From CBIHON01 sp966211965 (GTDB taxonomy: Bacteria; Pseudomonadota; Gammaproteobacteria; Burkholderiales; Burkholderiaceae_D), in assembly GCA_966211965.1 (NCBI GenBank), contig CBIHON010000013.1, positions 1-64,000 on the forward strand: a stretch of 64,000 nucleotides of DNA, read 5' to 3'. The translations under genes were made by a program, and so were the position numbers. Under the pieces are notes generated by a model. That model was not told where the DNA came from. It ran no database searches and saw nothing but the letters and a program-made list of their open reading frames with translations. Each line of letters begins with the position of its first letter. The first letter of the stretch is position 1. This document shows positions 1 through 7,828 of this stretch, one piece after another.

Positions 1-33
1 GGCTGGTTCAAGCATTGCGGCTACACCTTACAT

Positions 34-67
34 TAAATCGCGAACCGCTCTAAATCGCGAACCGCTC
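34..67. repeat. Two tandem copies of a 17-bp unit
   Basis: The unit TAAATCGCGAACCGCTC occurs twice without a gap (34-50 and 51-67). It lies just past the stop codon of the leftward small ORF that ends at 73. The junction continues as CTAGGTTCAATA, so the ORF stop reads TGAACCTAGAGC on the minus strand. This resembles the stop-adjacent inverted repeats at 2016-2148. The array may extend outside the window on the left. Confidence 0.8.
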
Positions 68-72
68 TAGGT

Positions 73-327
73 TCAATAGTTCGCTCGACGCAATTGTGCG
101 TCGAGCGTCGCCGTCTGCCAACGCCAACGCGTGCGCATCGTGCAGTACAGCTTTCTGTATTCGTCCACTTCTGATTTGTCGCGCCCTGCCTTCCTGTGCA
201 GATGGACAAAACGCGCAGTCACGGCATCGCGTGGCTTGTGCGTCTGGGCCAGCTTCACTTCCCGCTCAATGAACTCTTTGAGCGTCATGTCAGCCGGCCG
301 CCTTATCGGCCGGAAAGCGCAAGGCAT
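73..327 (-). CDS. Small hypothetical protein (84 aa)
   Basis: I do not recognise this protein. It is basic and probably mostly helical, with a charged stretch MTLKEFIEREVKLAQTHKP from residue 14 and no signal peptide or membrane segment. Two starts are possible: the ATG at 327, or the ATG at 288 (residue 14); neither has a strong Shine-Dalgarno sequence. A perfect 7-bp hairpin (294-313, arms CCGGCCG/CGGCCGG) lies between them. It is in the same direction as the racemase gene, 87 bp downstream of it, so it may be co-transcribed. The amino-acid composition looks like a real protein, but nothing else proves it is expressed. Confidence 0.45.
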   Translation of the reverse strand: MPCAFRPIRRPADMTLKEFIEREVKLAQTHKPRDAVTARFVHLHRKAGRDKSEVDEYRKLYCTMRTRWRWQTATLDAQLRRANY

Positions 328-414
328 CGCGCAACAGATATCGTATCGGCATATTCATGTTCAAACCCGTCGGCGGCGTATCGGCTGATGCAGCATCTCT
401 CGCTTTTTCGCAGC

Positions 415-1863
415 TCAATACGAAAAGCTCACACATTTGCGCGCCAGGATTTCGGTTGGATCAAGCACCACTACGCTCTTGCCCGCCACAGCAAAATCAT
501 CGCTTTGCGACAGCAGCAAAGGCAGTTCGGTACATCCCAGAATGACGGCCTGCGCACCGCGCAGCACCAAATGTTCGATTGCGCTTAACAAATCTTCACG
601 ACATACGCCATCGGTGTAGCCGGCTTTCACGCCGCCCTCTCCATAGATCGCGTTCATCACTTTCTCCTGGTGCATCTCGTCCGGGACGATCAAGTCGAAT
701 GCGCTGCGCGCCATGGCATCGTGATAGACCCGGCTCGCGATCGTTCCCGAGGTCGCGAGCAGGCCGACCGTCTTGCAGCGCAGATGATGTTTGCCAATGT
801 AATCGGCGGTCTCGAACAGCATGTTGACGATCGGAATCGACAGGTAAGGCTGGATGCGTTCCACGAAAGCATGCGCGGTGTTGCAAGGAATCGCGATCAG
901 ATCGGCATCGCCGGCCTCCAGCTTCTTGCAGGCCGAATAAATCGCGACAGTCGGATCTGCGCCTTCACCGATCAGGTTGCCGGTCCGATCCGGAATCTGC
1001 GGATTGTGTTCGACCATCAGCTTGATATGTTCCTGGTCGCGCGAAGCCTTGGTATTGCGGATGATCTTGTTCATGAAATCAACCGTTGCGGCCGGCCCGA
1101 CGCCACCGACTACGCCGAGCTTGAAGCTCTTGGCCGGCGGGCCGCCGTCCTCGTTCAGCGCATATTGGACATATGCCTGATTGGAGTCGACGATCGGCAA
1201 TCCACGCTCGCGCAAAGCGTCGGCAACGACCGCAATCTCGGTGCAACCAGGCACGATGATTTGCGCTCCTTGCAACAGCAAATCCTGGCAAGTCCGATAC
1301 AGCAGATCGACCGCATCGCCTTGCACATAGCCGGCCTTGATGCCCTTTGGGCCATAGATCGCCGGCATCAGGCTCTGCTCCTGCAATCCTTGATCCGGAT
1401 AAATCAGCGCGTATTTTTGCGAATCGAAATATTGTTCGAACAAGGCTTTTTTCCTGACGTAATTCGAGGTCAAAATGCCCAGCTTATGCTGCTGAGGGTA
1501 GCGCCTTTCCAGATGGGTGCGCAGTGCTTGCATCAGGTTGATGATAGGAAGCCTGATTTCGGACCTTAATTCCTCAATGAAGGTATGGCTGATAAAACAG
1601 GGCATGATCACGGCGTCGACCTTGCGTTGTTCGAATTGCCGGATCATGTCGAAGATATACAGTTTGCGCGCATTCGGATTGGCAGTCGCACCGCCCGCCA
1701 TCATGCATTCATCGAACGGATGCTGTTCGAACACGATGTCGAACTGCTCTTTGCCGCCAAGCGCCAAAGTCGATTTGACCAATTTGAAAAACAAGTCGGC
1801 GCCGGCAATCGCGCCCAAGCCGCCGATGATGCCGAAGCATTTTTTACCGCCCTTGCGTAGCAT
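415..1863 (-). CDS. Tandem-duplicated aspartate/glutamate racemase family protein
   Basis: This is an Asp/Glu racemase-superfamily protein in which the whole domain is present twice (about residues 8-235 and 247-482). The family uses two cysteines for cofactor-independent 1,1-proton transfer on amino acids. Both pairs are visible: Cys89 and Cys207 (PGCTE) in the first half, Cys327 (PCNTAH) and Cys444 (LGCTE) in the second. The first half has PCFISH instead of PCNTAH, so its substrate pocket has probably diverged. A single family domain is normally about 230-240 residues; here there are 482. The start at 1863 is preceded by AGGAGA seven bases upstream, so I prefer it to an in-frame ATG 48 bp earlier. 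A LysR regulator lies upstream on the same strand. The substrate is unknown. Confidence 0.85.
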   Translation of the reverse strand: MLRKGGKKCFGIIGGLGAIAGADLFFKLVKSTLALGGKEQFDIVFEQHPFDECMMAGGATANPNARKLYIFDMIRQFEQRKVDAVIMPCFISHTFIEELRSEIRLPIINLMQALRTHLERRYPQQHKLGILTSNYVRKKALFEQYFDSQKYALIYPDQGLQEQSLMPAIYGPKGIKAGYVQGDAVDLLYRTCQDLLLQGAQIIVPGCTEIAVVADALRERGLPIVDSNQAYVQYALNEDGGPPAKSFKLGVVGGVGPAATVDFMNKIIRNTKASRDQEHIKLMVEHNPQIPDRTGNLIGEGADPTVAIYSACKKLEAGDADLIAIPCNTAHAFVERIQPYLSIPIVNMLFETADYIGKHHLRCKTVGLLATSGTIASRVYHDAMARSAFDLIVPDEMHQEKVMNAIYGEGGVKAGYTDGVCREDLLSAIEHLVLRGAQAVILGCTELPLLLSQSDDFAVAGKSVVVLDPTEILARKCVSFSY

Positions 1864-2015
1864 GATCTTCTCCTGTTCGAGAGTCGCGCCGCGGAATGGC
1901 GACGCATCCATTTCAGGAGTTATGGTACGCGCGGCAAATTGGGAAATTATGCCGATTCAGACTGATTCCATGCCGGCTCGGCATAGCGCGGGGCAGCACG
2001 TCTTGAAGGCAAACG

Positions 2016-2148
2016 TTCAACCTAAAAACCGCAATTGACCGCTTGCTGATGTGTGGAAAGCCACATGGACATTGGGTTTCTTTCGCTCGATACGTTCACC
2101 GATGGGGTGGGCAGCGCTACAGGCACGATTGCACGTTTTTAGGTTCAA
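2016..2148. repeat. Inverted-repeat element (133 bp) at the end of the LysR gene
   Basis: The left end TTCAACCTAAAAAC (2016-2029) is the reverse complement, with one mismatch, of the right end GTTTTTAGGTTCAA (2135-2148). The inside is non-coding and contains a short hairpin (ATGTG...CACAT). The stop codon of the LysR gene (2145-2147) lies inside the right terminal repeat. It could be a small non-autonomous mobile element or a 3'-end RNA structure. Confidence 0.6.
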
Positions 2149-3044
2149 TCGGCGGGTTTCAAGCCATCCCACAATCTGTTAAGCGCGGGCTTGCGATTGT
2201 CGATTGCACGGAACAAGCGGATTTCCAGTGTCAGCGCCCATTTTCTGTCGCCGGCACGAACCAGCGCTCCTTGCTCCAGCTCCTGGCTCACCGCGCTTTC
2301 CGGCAACCATGCCAGGCCATAGCCTTCCAACGCCATTTTCTTCAACAGTTCGGCCATGTCGGATTGATAGCTGGAACGCAGATGGCTGGCCTGCCCCGCC
2401 TGCGCCAGCACCAGATCGACCACGCGCCCGAAAAAAGCGGTGCCTGTGTAGGACAGAGCCGGCAGTGGAGCCCCCTTGGTGCCGGGCAAGGCGAAAGCCG
2501 GGCGGCCCGCACGATCCGGCACGGAAACCGGCAACACGGCTTCCGCTCCGATCTGGATGAATTCGTACCGGCTGGGATCTAGCAGGACCGGCAACTCCGG
2601 ATGGTGGTAGCAAAGCAGCAGGTCGCAACTGCCCTCGATCAAGGCCAGCACCGAATCATGTACATTCGATGCCAGGATCCGCGCGGCGATCTGTCCATGT
2701 TCAGCTTGCACCCGCTTGAGCCAGGCCGGCAAAAAATTAAGCGACAGGCTATGTCCGGCCGCCACCTGCAGCATGCTCGCACTGTTTTTCTGGCCCGATA
2801 ACAGCCCACGCGTATCCTGGATCAGGCGCAGCGCTTCTTCGGATGAGTCGCGGAACAACATCCCGGCCGGCGTCAGGGTCAACGGGTAGGAGCTGCGGTC
2901 AACGAGGTCTGCACCTACCCAGGCTTCCAGCGAGCGAATGCGGCGACTGAAGGCCGGCTGCGTGACATTGCGTTCTTCCGCCGAGCGCGAAAAATTCCGC
3001 GTCTGCGCCAGGCTCAAAAAATCTTCGATCCATTTGATATCCAT
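2145..3044 (-). CDS. LysR-family regulator, HypT/YjiE-like
   Basis: LysR-type transcription regulator. The winged helix-turn-helix is at residues 1-60 (FSRSAEERNVTQPAFSRRIR) and the substrate-binding domain follows. The segments AAGHSLSLNFLP and SDMAELLKKMALEGYGLAWL closely resemble E. coli HypT (YjiE), a hypochlorite-responsive LysR protein, so it belongs to that subgroup; whether it senses oxidants here is unknown. The start is the ATG at 3044, with AGGGAG five bases upstream; a GTG two codons earlier is too close to that ribosome site. It lies directly upstream of the racemase gene on the same strand and may control it. Confidence 0.85.
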   Translation of the reverse strand: MDIKWIEDFLSLAQTRNFSRSAEERNVTQPAFSRRIRSLEAWVGADLVDRSSYPLTLTPAGMLFRDSSEEALRLIQDTRGLLSGQKNSASMLQVAAGHSLSLNFLPAWLKRVQAEHGQIAARILASNVHDSVLALIEGSCDLLLCYHHPELPVLLDPSRYEFIQIGAEAVLPVSVPDRAGRPAFALPGTKGAPLPALSYTGTAFFGRVVDLVLAQAGQASHLRSSYQSDMAELLKKMALEGYGLAWLPESAVSQELEQGALVRAGDRKWALTLEIRLFRAIDNRKPALNRLWDGLKPAD

Positions 3045-3077
3045 CCGCACTCCCTGCCGTATGCCGCAGCGTTCTCA

Positions 3078-3116
3078 ACAAAAAAGGGACAACGCGAATC
3101 CGCTATTGTCCCTTCT
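3078..3116 (-). terminator. Rho-independent terminator after phaR
   Basis: A 9-bp perfect stem (AAGGGACAA at 3084-3092, TTGTCCCTT at 3106-3114) with a 13-nt loop is followed on the minus strand by a run of T. It lies 35 bp beyond the phaR stop codon and separates phaC-phaR from the LysR gene. Confidence 0.85.
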
Positions 3117-3148
3117 GAAAAAGCTTCTGTTTGTCCCGCAACGCGGCT

Positions 3149-3709
3149 TTATTTTTTCGGAATATCGACCGGCGGCGCAAACGGGAAAGTGCCGAACATA
3201 TTCTTGGTCTGGTTCTGCATCTGCTCCTGCATCTGCATGAACAAGGCCTTGCTTTGCTCGATATAGTTGCCCATCATGCCTTGCATCATCGGCCCCTGAA
3301 CGTTCATGAATTGCGCCCACATTTCAGGACTGAAAGGCTTGCCTTCATACAGCCCCTTGGAATTCTCGGTCAGCTTGTTCTGGATATCGATGAAGGCCTG
3401 GATATTTTTTTCCAGGTAGGAGCCCATCATGCCCTGCATCGCATGGCCGTAATAACGGATGATCTGCGACAGCGCCACGCTGGAAAACATCGGCGCCCCG
3501 TTCGACTCTTCTTCCAGGATGATCTGCAGCAAAATGCTGCGTGTCAGGTCCTCGTCGGTCTTGGCGTCGACTACGGTGAATTCCTCATTGTCCAGCACTA
3601 ACTGCTTTACATCCGTCAGCGTGATGTACGAACTCGTTTGCGTGTCATACAAGCGGCGGTTCGGATATTTTTTAATCAGGCGCTCGGAAATCTTTTTTGC
3701 ACTATTCAT
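3149..3709 (-). CDS. phaR: Polyhydroxyalkanoate synthesis repressor PhaR
   Basis: PhaR is a DNA-binding regulator that also binds PHA and represses phasin genes until granules form. The N-terminal domain is unmistakable: RLIKKYPNRRLYDTQTSSYI, then VKQLVLDNEEFTVVDAKT and a conserved GAPMFSS segment. The C-terminal half is Met/Gln-rich (MQGMMGSYLEKN, MQMQEQMQNQTKNM) and probably contacts polymer. The length (186 aa) is usual for the family. It lies downstream of phaC on the same strand with a 150-bp gap that holds a strong palindrome (3765-3796), and it is followed by a terminator. The likely target phaP is 45 kb away in this window. Confidence 0.95.
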   Translation of the reverse strand: MNSAKKISERLIKKYPNRRLYDTQTSSYITLTDVKQLVLDNEEFTVVDAKTDEDLTRSILLQIILEEESNGAPMFSSVALSQIIRYYGHAMQGMMGSYLEKNIQAFIDIQNKLTENSKGLYEGKPFSPEMWAQFMNVQGPMMQGMMGNYIEQSKALFMQMQEQMQNQTKNMFGTFPFAPPVDIPKK

Positions 3710-3764
3710 CGGAAATTCCAGTTATCTGTGGCATAAGACTGTGTCGTCAGGCATTGCGATTATT

Positions 3765-3796
3765 TGTCAAAAGTGAACGCACGTTCATTTTTGACA
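3765..3796. promoter_or_regulatory. 32-bp near-perfect palindrome upstream of phaR
   Basis: The arms TGTCAAAAGTGAACG and CGTTCATTTTTGACA are complementary except for one position, with a 2-bp centre. The core TGAACG-N2-CGTTCA is typical in size and symmetry of a TetR-family operator. On the minus strand its outer end forms TTGACA, a consensus -35 hexamer facing phaR. This suggests a separate phaR promoter controlled by a repressor. The protein that binds is unknown. Confidence 0.6.
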
Positions 3797-3860
3797 TATT
3801 TCATTATAGTGCGCACAAACGAAAAATTACGCAACTATTACCATAATTCAAGAAGCATTT

Positions 3861-5570
3861 TTACTCCGCCTTCATTTTGACGTAACGACCCGGCGCCGGC
3901 TCGATTGCTTTATAACGGCCATTGCCATATTTGCGAGCTGCCACCTGCTCGCCGGCGTGGCTGGCCAAAAAGATCGACCATTCCGACCACCAGCTTCCCG
4001 GATGTTCTGTTGCACCGTCCAGCCACGCATCCGGACTGGAGGCCGGCGTGTCATTGGTCCAATAGCTGCGTTTCTTTTTGGCAGGCGGGTTGATCACGCC
4101 GGCAATGTGGCCCGATGCGCCAAGTACGAAGCGATTGCGCTTGCCCTTCTTTGGATTAAGCAACTGGGCGGAGTGGTAGGCCGCGTGCCAAGGCACAATA
4201 TGGTCTTCGCGCGACGCGTAGATGAAGGCCGGCGCATCGATCTTGCCGAGATCGACGTTTTCGCCCGCCACCTGCAATTTGCCGGCAATCTTGAGACTGT
4301 CTTCCAGGTACAGATTGCGCAGGTACCAGCAAAACATCGGGCCAGGCAAATTGGTGCTGTCGGAATTCCAGTACAGCAGATCGAAAGGCGGCGGTTCTTC
4401 GCCTTTCAAGTAATTCGATTTCACATAGTTCCAGACCAGATCATTCGGCCGCAAGCTCGAAAATGCCGCCGCAAAATCGCGCCCCGGCATCAATCCGCCC
4501 TGCCCGATCGCCTGCTCGCGCATTTTGACCTGGGCTTCGTCGATATATACCTCAATGATTCCGGTATCGGAAAAATCCAGCAGCGCCGTCAGCAAAGTCA
4601 GGCTTGCCACCGGCTTTTCGCCGCGTGCCGCAAGAACAGCCAAGGCGGTAGAAAGAATCGTGCCGCCGACGCAGAAGCCGAGCGCATTGATCTGATCCTG
4701 GCCGGAGATCTCCTGCGCCACCTTGATCGCTTTCAATGCCGCGTTCTCGATATAGTCGTCCCAGGTTGCATGGCCGAGCGACGCATCGGGATTGCGCCAG
4801 GAGATGAGGAAGACGGTATGCCCTTGCTCCACCGCATAGCGCACCAGCGAATTTTCCGGCTGCAGGTCAAGGATGTAGTACTTGTTGATGCATGGCGGCA
4901 CGATCAGCAGCGGGCGCTGGTAGACCGTTGCCGTCAACGGCTTGTATTGAATCAGCTGGAACAGTTCGTTCTCAAATACCACTGCGCCTTCGGTGGTCGC
5001 GACATTGCGGCCGACTTCAAAAGCGGATTCGTCGGTCTGGGAGATGCGGCCCTTCTTCATATCGCCCAGCATCATGACCACGCCCTTGGTCAGGCTTTCG
5101 CCTTTGCTCTCGATGATTTTCTTTTGCGCTTCGGGATTGGACACCAGGAAATTGGCCGGCGAGATGGCATCGACTATTTGCTGAACCGCAAAACGAATTT
5201 TTTGCTTCGCTTTCGGCGGTGCCTGCACCGCTTCCGCCAAGGCCATCAGGAAACGCGCGTTCAGCAAATAAGCCGCGGCGTTGAATGAATACATCGTGCT
5301 CGATTGCCACTCAGACCCGGAAAAACGCTTGTCCGCGATGGCCGGGGTTTTCGCCGCCACAAGGTTCTGCCACAAGGCGCCGAACTCCTGCATGTACTCA
5401 TTTTGCAGCGTGGCGGCTGTATCCGGATCGATGCCCAGTTCGCAGATGCTCGCTGCCATCGGGCCGATATTCATTTGCTGGGATTTGAACCAGGCTTGCC
5501 ATGCATTCTGGTCGGTTAACTGCAACATCCATTCTGGGTACAGGTTTTTTGGGGCGGTGGGCGAATTCAT
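3861..5570 (-). CDS. phaC: Class I polyhydroxyalkanoate synthase PhaC
   Basis: PhaC polymerises (R)-3-hydroxyacyl-CoA, chiefly 3-hydroxybutyryl-CoA, to PHA on the granule surface. The lipase-like box GFCVGG carries the nucleophile Cys300; Asp456 (YASREDHIVPW) and His488 (LGASGHIAG) complete the triad. The N-terminal PhaC domain spans roughly residues 60-230 and the alpha/beta-hydrolase core 230-560. At 569 aa it fits a class I enzyme that works without PhaE or PhaR subunits. The start at 5570 has GGAAG upstream. It is the first gene of phaC-phaR. The monomer-supplying reductase phaB and phasin phaP are elsewhere in the window (47.9-50.1 kb), not next to it. Confidence 0.96.
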   Translation of the reverse strand: MNSPTAPKNLYPEWMLQLTDQNAWQAWFKSQQMNIGPMAASICELGIDPDTAATLQNEYMQEFGALWQNLVAAKTPAIADKRFSGSEWQSSTMYSFNAAAYLLNARFLMALAEAVQAPPKAKQKIRFAVQQIVDAISPANFLVSNPEAQKKIIESKGESLTKGVVMMLGDMKKGRISQTDESAFEVGRNVATTEGAVVFENELFQLIQYKPLTATVYQRPLLIVPPCINKYYILDLQPENSLVRYAVEQGHTVFLISWRNPDASLGHATWDDYIENAALKAIKVAQEISGQDQINALGFCVGGTILSTALAVLAARGEKPVASLTLLTALLDFSDTGIIEVYIDEAQVKMREQAIGQGGLMPGRDFAAAFSSLRPNDLVWNYVKSNYLKGEEPPPFDLLYWNSDSTNLPGPMFCWYLRNLYLEDSLKIAGKLQVAGENVDLGKIDAPAFIYASREDHIVPWHAAYHSAQLLNPKKGKRNRFVLGASGHIAGVINPPAKKKRSYWTNDTPASSPDAWLDGATEHPGSWWSEWSIFLASHAGEQVAARKYGNGRYKAIEPAPGRYVKMKAE

Positions 5571-5623
5571 GCTTCCATCTCTATTTTGGCGTATCGTTTA
5601 GGTTTGAATCGGTGTGATTTTTT

Positions 5624-5881
5624 ATGCTAATTGTTGCTATTGCGTGGATCTATGTGGTCCTGATGATGTCTCTCGCCGAGCAATCGATCATCGCCGGAAT
5701 CATGACGTTTTTGCTGTATGGCGTGTTGCCGCTGGGCGTCATTTTATACTTAATAGGTACCCCGCAACGCAAGCGCAAACGGCTGGCGGCAGAAAAAATC
5801 CAGCAGGATTCATGCCAAACCACCACGCCCCCTCCACAGACCAAAACCGACGCTTCCGGTGAAGCTTCCGATGAACCGTAA
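5624..5881 (+). CDS. Small two-helix membrane protein
   Basis: An 85-aa protein with two hydrophobic segments (about residues 2-16 and 22-44), then a basic stretch PQRKRKR and a hydrophilic tail rich in Thr, Pro and Asp. This gives a membrane hairpin with a cytoplasmic C-terminus. It is read divergently from phaC (54 bp between starts) and convergently with pgeF. Its function is unknown. The organisation, hydrophobicity and position in the conserved phaC-pgeF interval support a real gene. Confidence 0.7.
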   Translation: MLIVAIAWIYVVLMMSLAEQSIIAGIMTFLLYGVLPLGVILYLIGTPQRKRKRLAAEKIQQDSCQTTTPPPQTKTDASGEASDEP

Positions 5882-5910
5882 GTCTCATTTTGGCGGACAA
5901 GACAATGGCT

Positions 5911-6666
5911 TTACTTGATCCAGATCAGGGAAGCCATCCGACCGGTTTTTTGATCGCGCCGATAAGAGTAAAAGCGGCGCTGGTCGGATACGGTGCATAG
6001 GCCGCCGCCACTGATCCGTGTAATGCCGGCGCGACCCAGGACTCGTCGCGCCAGCAGATAGATATCCGCCAGATATTTGCCGCCGCGCCCGGCGATTGGT
6101 GTGAAGGCTGCCTGTGCGCCGGCATCGCGCTCGACAAACGCGCGCAGCACATCCTCGCCGACCTCAAAGCTTCGCGGACCGATCGCGGGACCAAGCCAGG
6201 CAAGGATTTCGCCGGCTCCGGCGCTACGCATGGCGGCGACGGTGTTTTCGAGAACGCCGCCGGCCAAGCCGCGCCAGCCCGCATGCGCCGCGCCGACCAC
6301 CCCACCCGCCATATCGCAAAACAATACGGGCAGACAGTCAGCTGTCATGATCGCGCAGACCACGCCGGGCCGGCTGGCGATGGCGGCATCAGCATCCGGA
6401 GTCCCGGCCACGCAGGATGCATCGACCACATCCGTACCGTGAATCTGGGACAGCCAAGCCGGCTCGGCCGGCAGCAAGGACCGCAACAACTTGCGGTTGT
6501 GCAGCACATCTTCCAGCCGATCGCCTACATGCAAGCCCAGGTTCAATCCGCCGCCGCCTGCCCCATCGTCATACGGGGCATGGCTGGCGCCGCCCATGCG
6601 GGTGGTCGAACAAGCCCCGACATGCAGCGGCGCCTCATTGCCCCAATCGGGAATAATCGGATCCAT
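5911..6666 (-). CDS. pgeF: Peptidoglycan editing factor PgeF (YfiH, laccase-domain)
   Basis: A 251-aa member of the YfiH/PgeF family, formerly called polyphenol oxidase, which prevents misincorporation of L-Ser for L-Ala in muropeptide synthesis. Family signatures are visible: NLGLHVGD, ADCLPVLFCD and AAHAGWRGLAGGV (metal-binding His/Cys region), followed by WLGPAIGP and a C-terminal RRDQKTGRMASLIW. It lies 79 bp downstream of rluD on the same strand, the usual order in this group. The start at 6666 is preferred because it precedes the family's conserved PDW segment. Confidence 0.92.
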   Translation of the reverse strand: MDPIIPDWGNEAPLHVGACSTTRMGGASHAPYDDGAGGGGLNLGLHVGDRLEDVLHNRKLLRSLLPAEPAWLSQIHGTDVVDASCVAGTPDADAAIASRPGVVCAIMTADCLPVLFCDMAGGVVGAAHAGWRGLAGGVLENTVAAMRSAGAGEILAWLGPAIGPRSFEVGEDVLRAFVERDAGAQAAFTPIAGRGGKYLADIYLLARRVLGRAGITRISGGGLCTVSDQRRFYSYRRDQKTGRMASLIWIK

Positions 6667-6745
6667 GGATTTGATTCGGAATACGCAAGGTAAATATGTA
6701 AGGCAAGCAGAAAACCGCGTGCCCGGTTCTTACACTCTACTCGCA

Positions 6746-7786
6746 CTACTCCTGCACGCAACTTGCATCAATGCCGGACCGTGCGATCAAGTCCGTAAAG
6801 TCTTGCGGCAAGTCCGCCCCCCATTCGCCTTCCTCGCCGCTATGGGGATGGATCAAGCCCAAGCGGAACGCATGCAGGGCTTGACGTCCAAACACCGACG
6901 CCAAATGCGCCTTGCCGTAAAGGGCGTCACCCACCAGCGGAAAACCGATCGACTGCATATGCACCCGGATCTGATGAGTGCGTCCGGTTTCCAATTGGCA
7001 CTTCACCAGGCTGACTTCGCGTCCGTCGAGCAGGCCGGTAGCCAATCGCCGATAATGTGTGACCGCCGGCTTGGCGCTCGGGTTCTCCATCACCGCCATC
7101 TTGATCCGGTCGCGCGGATGCCGGCCCATCGCGGCATCGATTTTGCCACCGCTGCGCGGGGTGCCCCAAACCAATGCAAGGTACTCGCGCTTGACCGTAC
7201 GCGCTTGAAGCTGGCGCACCAGATCGGTGTGGGCCATCAGTGTTTTCGCAACCACCATCAAGCCGCTAGTGTCCTTGTCGAGCCGATGCACGATGCCGGC
7301 TCGCGGCACCCCGGCAATCGATGGGCAGTGATGCAGCAAGCCATTGAGCAGCGTCCCCGACCAATTGCCAGCTGCAGGATGCACCACCAGGCCGGCCGGC
7401 TTGTTGATCACCAGGATCGCTGCGTCCTCGAAGACGATGGGTAAATCCATCGCTTCCGGTTTGTAGGCCTGCTCCTCGGGTGCGGCCTGCGGCATGATCA
7501 TGACTTCTTCATCGCCCAGCACGGTCATCTTGCCGCGCAGGACTTGGCCGTCAACCGTCACGTGCCCCGCTTCTATCCACTGCTGGATCCTGCTGCGCGA
7601 GTATTGTGGAACAAGCTGGGAAAGCACCTTGTCAAAACGCACGCCGCCAACCTCCGGCGTCAGGCGCAGTACGATGGGAGCCAAATCCTGCAAGCCATGT
7701 TCCGCCTCGCCGGCATCGTCAATATCGCTTTCATCCACGGATTCCGGCAAAATCGGTATTTGGGTTGGCATCACGTCAAGTCCCAT
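6746..7786 (-). CDS. rluD: 23S rRNA pseudouridine(1911/1915/1917) synthase RluD
   Basis: RluD converts three uridines in helix 69 of 23S rRNA to pseudouridine. An S4 RNA-binding domain (about residues 50-105, RFDKVLSQLVPQYSRSRIQQ) precedes the catalytic domain with the RluA-family motif HRLDKDTSG; Asp170 is the catalytic residue. The 346-aa length is slightly above the usual 325 because of an acidic N-terminal extension. The ATG at 7771 (MPTQIPIL) is an alternative start. It is divergent from bamD, with a very short shared promoter region, and is followed by pgeF. Confidence 0.93.
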   Translation of the reverse strand: MGLDVMPTQIPILPESVDESDIDDAGEAEHGLQDLAPIVLRLTPEVGGVRFDKVLSQLVPQYSRSRIQQWIEAGHVTVDGQVLRGKMTVLGDEEVMIMPQAAPEEQAYKPEAMDLPIVFEDAAILVINKPAGLVVHPAAGNWSGTLLNGLLHHCPSIAGVPRAGIVHRLDKDTSGLMVVAKTLMAHTDLVRQLQARTVKREYLALVWGTPRSGGKIDAAMGRHPRDRIKMAVMENPSAKPAVTHYRRLATGLLDGREVSLVKCQLETGRTHQIRVHMQSIGFPLVGDALYGKAHLASVFGRQALHAFRLGLIHPHSGEEGEWGADLPQDFTDLIARSGIDASCVQE

Positions 7787-7790
7787 CGGC

Positions 7791-7796
7791 TATAAT
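7791..7796 (+). promoter_or_regulatory. Consensus -10 element (TATAAT) for bamD
   Basis: A perfect TATAAT lies 33 bp before the preferred bamD start. No good -35 is seen at 17 bp; TTGGCA lies 20 bp upstream, which is too far. A start site near 7803 would leave only about 8 nt before the ATG at 7811 but 26 nt before the ATG at 7829, which supports the later start. Confidence 0.45.
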
Positions 7797-7828
7797 CATT
7801 CATTGTTCAGATGCACTCCCGCAAACTC

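Noticed and set aside
670..1569. A 299-codon open frame on the plus strand
   Set aside because: It is the complement of the tandem racemase gene, which has clear active-site motifs and a good ribosome site.
3957..5288. A 443-codon open frame on the plus strand
   Set aside because: It is antisense to phaC, whose catalytic motifs are complete. The translation is rich in Arg, His and Gln without any domain, typical of a GC-rich shadow frame.
5915..5928. A near-FNR box TTGATCCAGATCAG
   Set aside because: It is inside the last codons of pgeF (LIWIK) and not near any start; one position differs from consensus. It is probably coding by chance.
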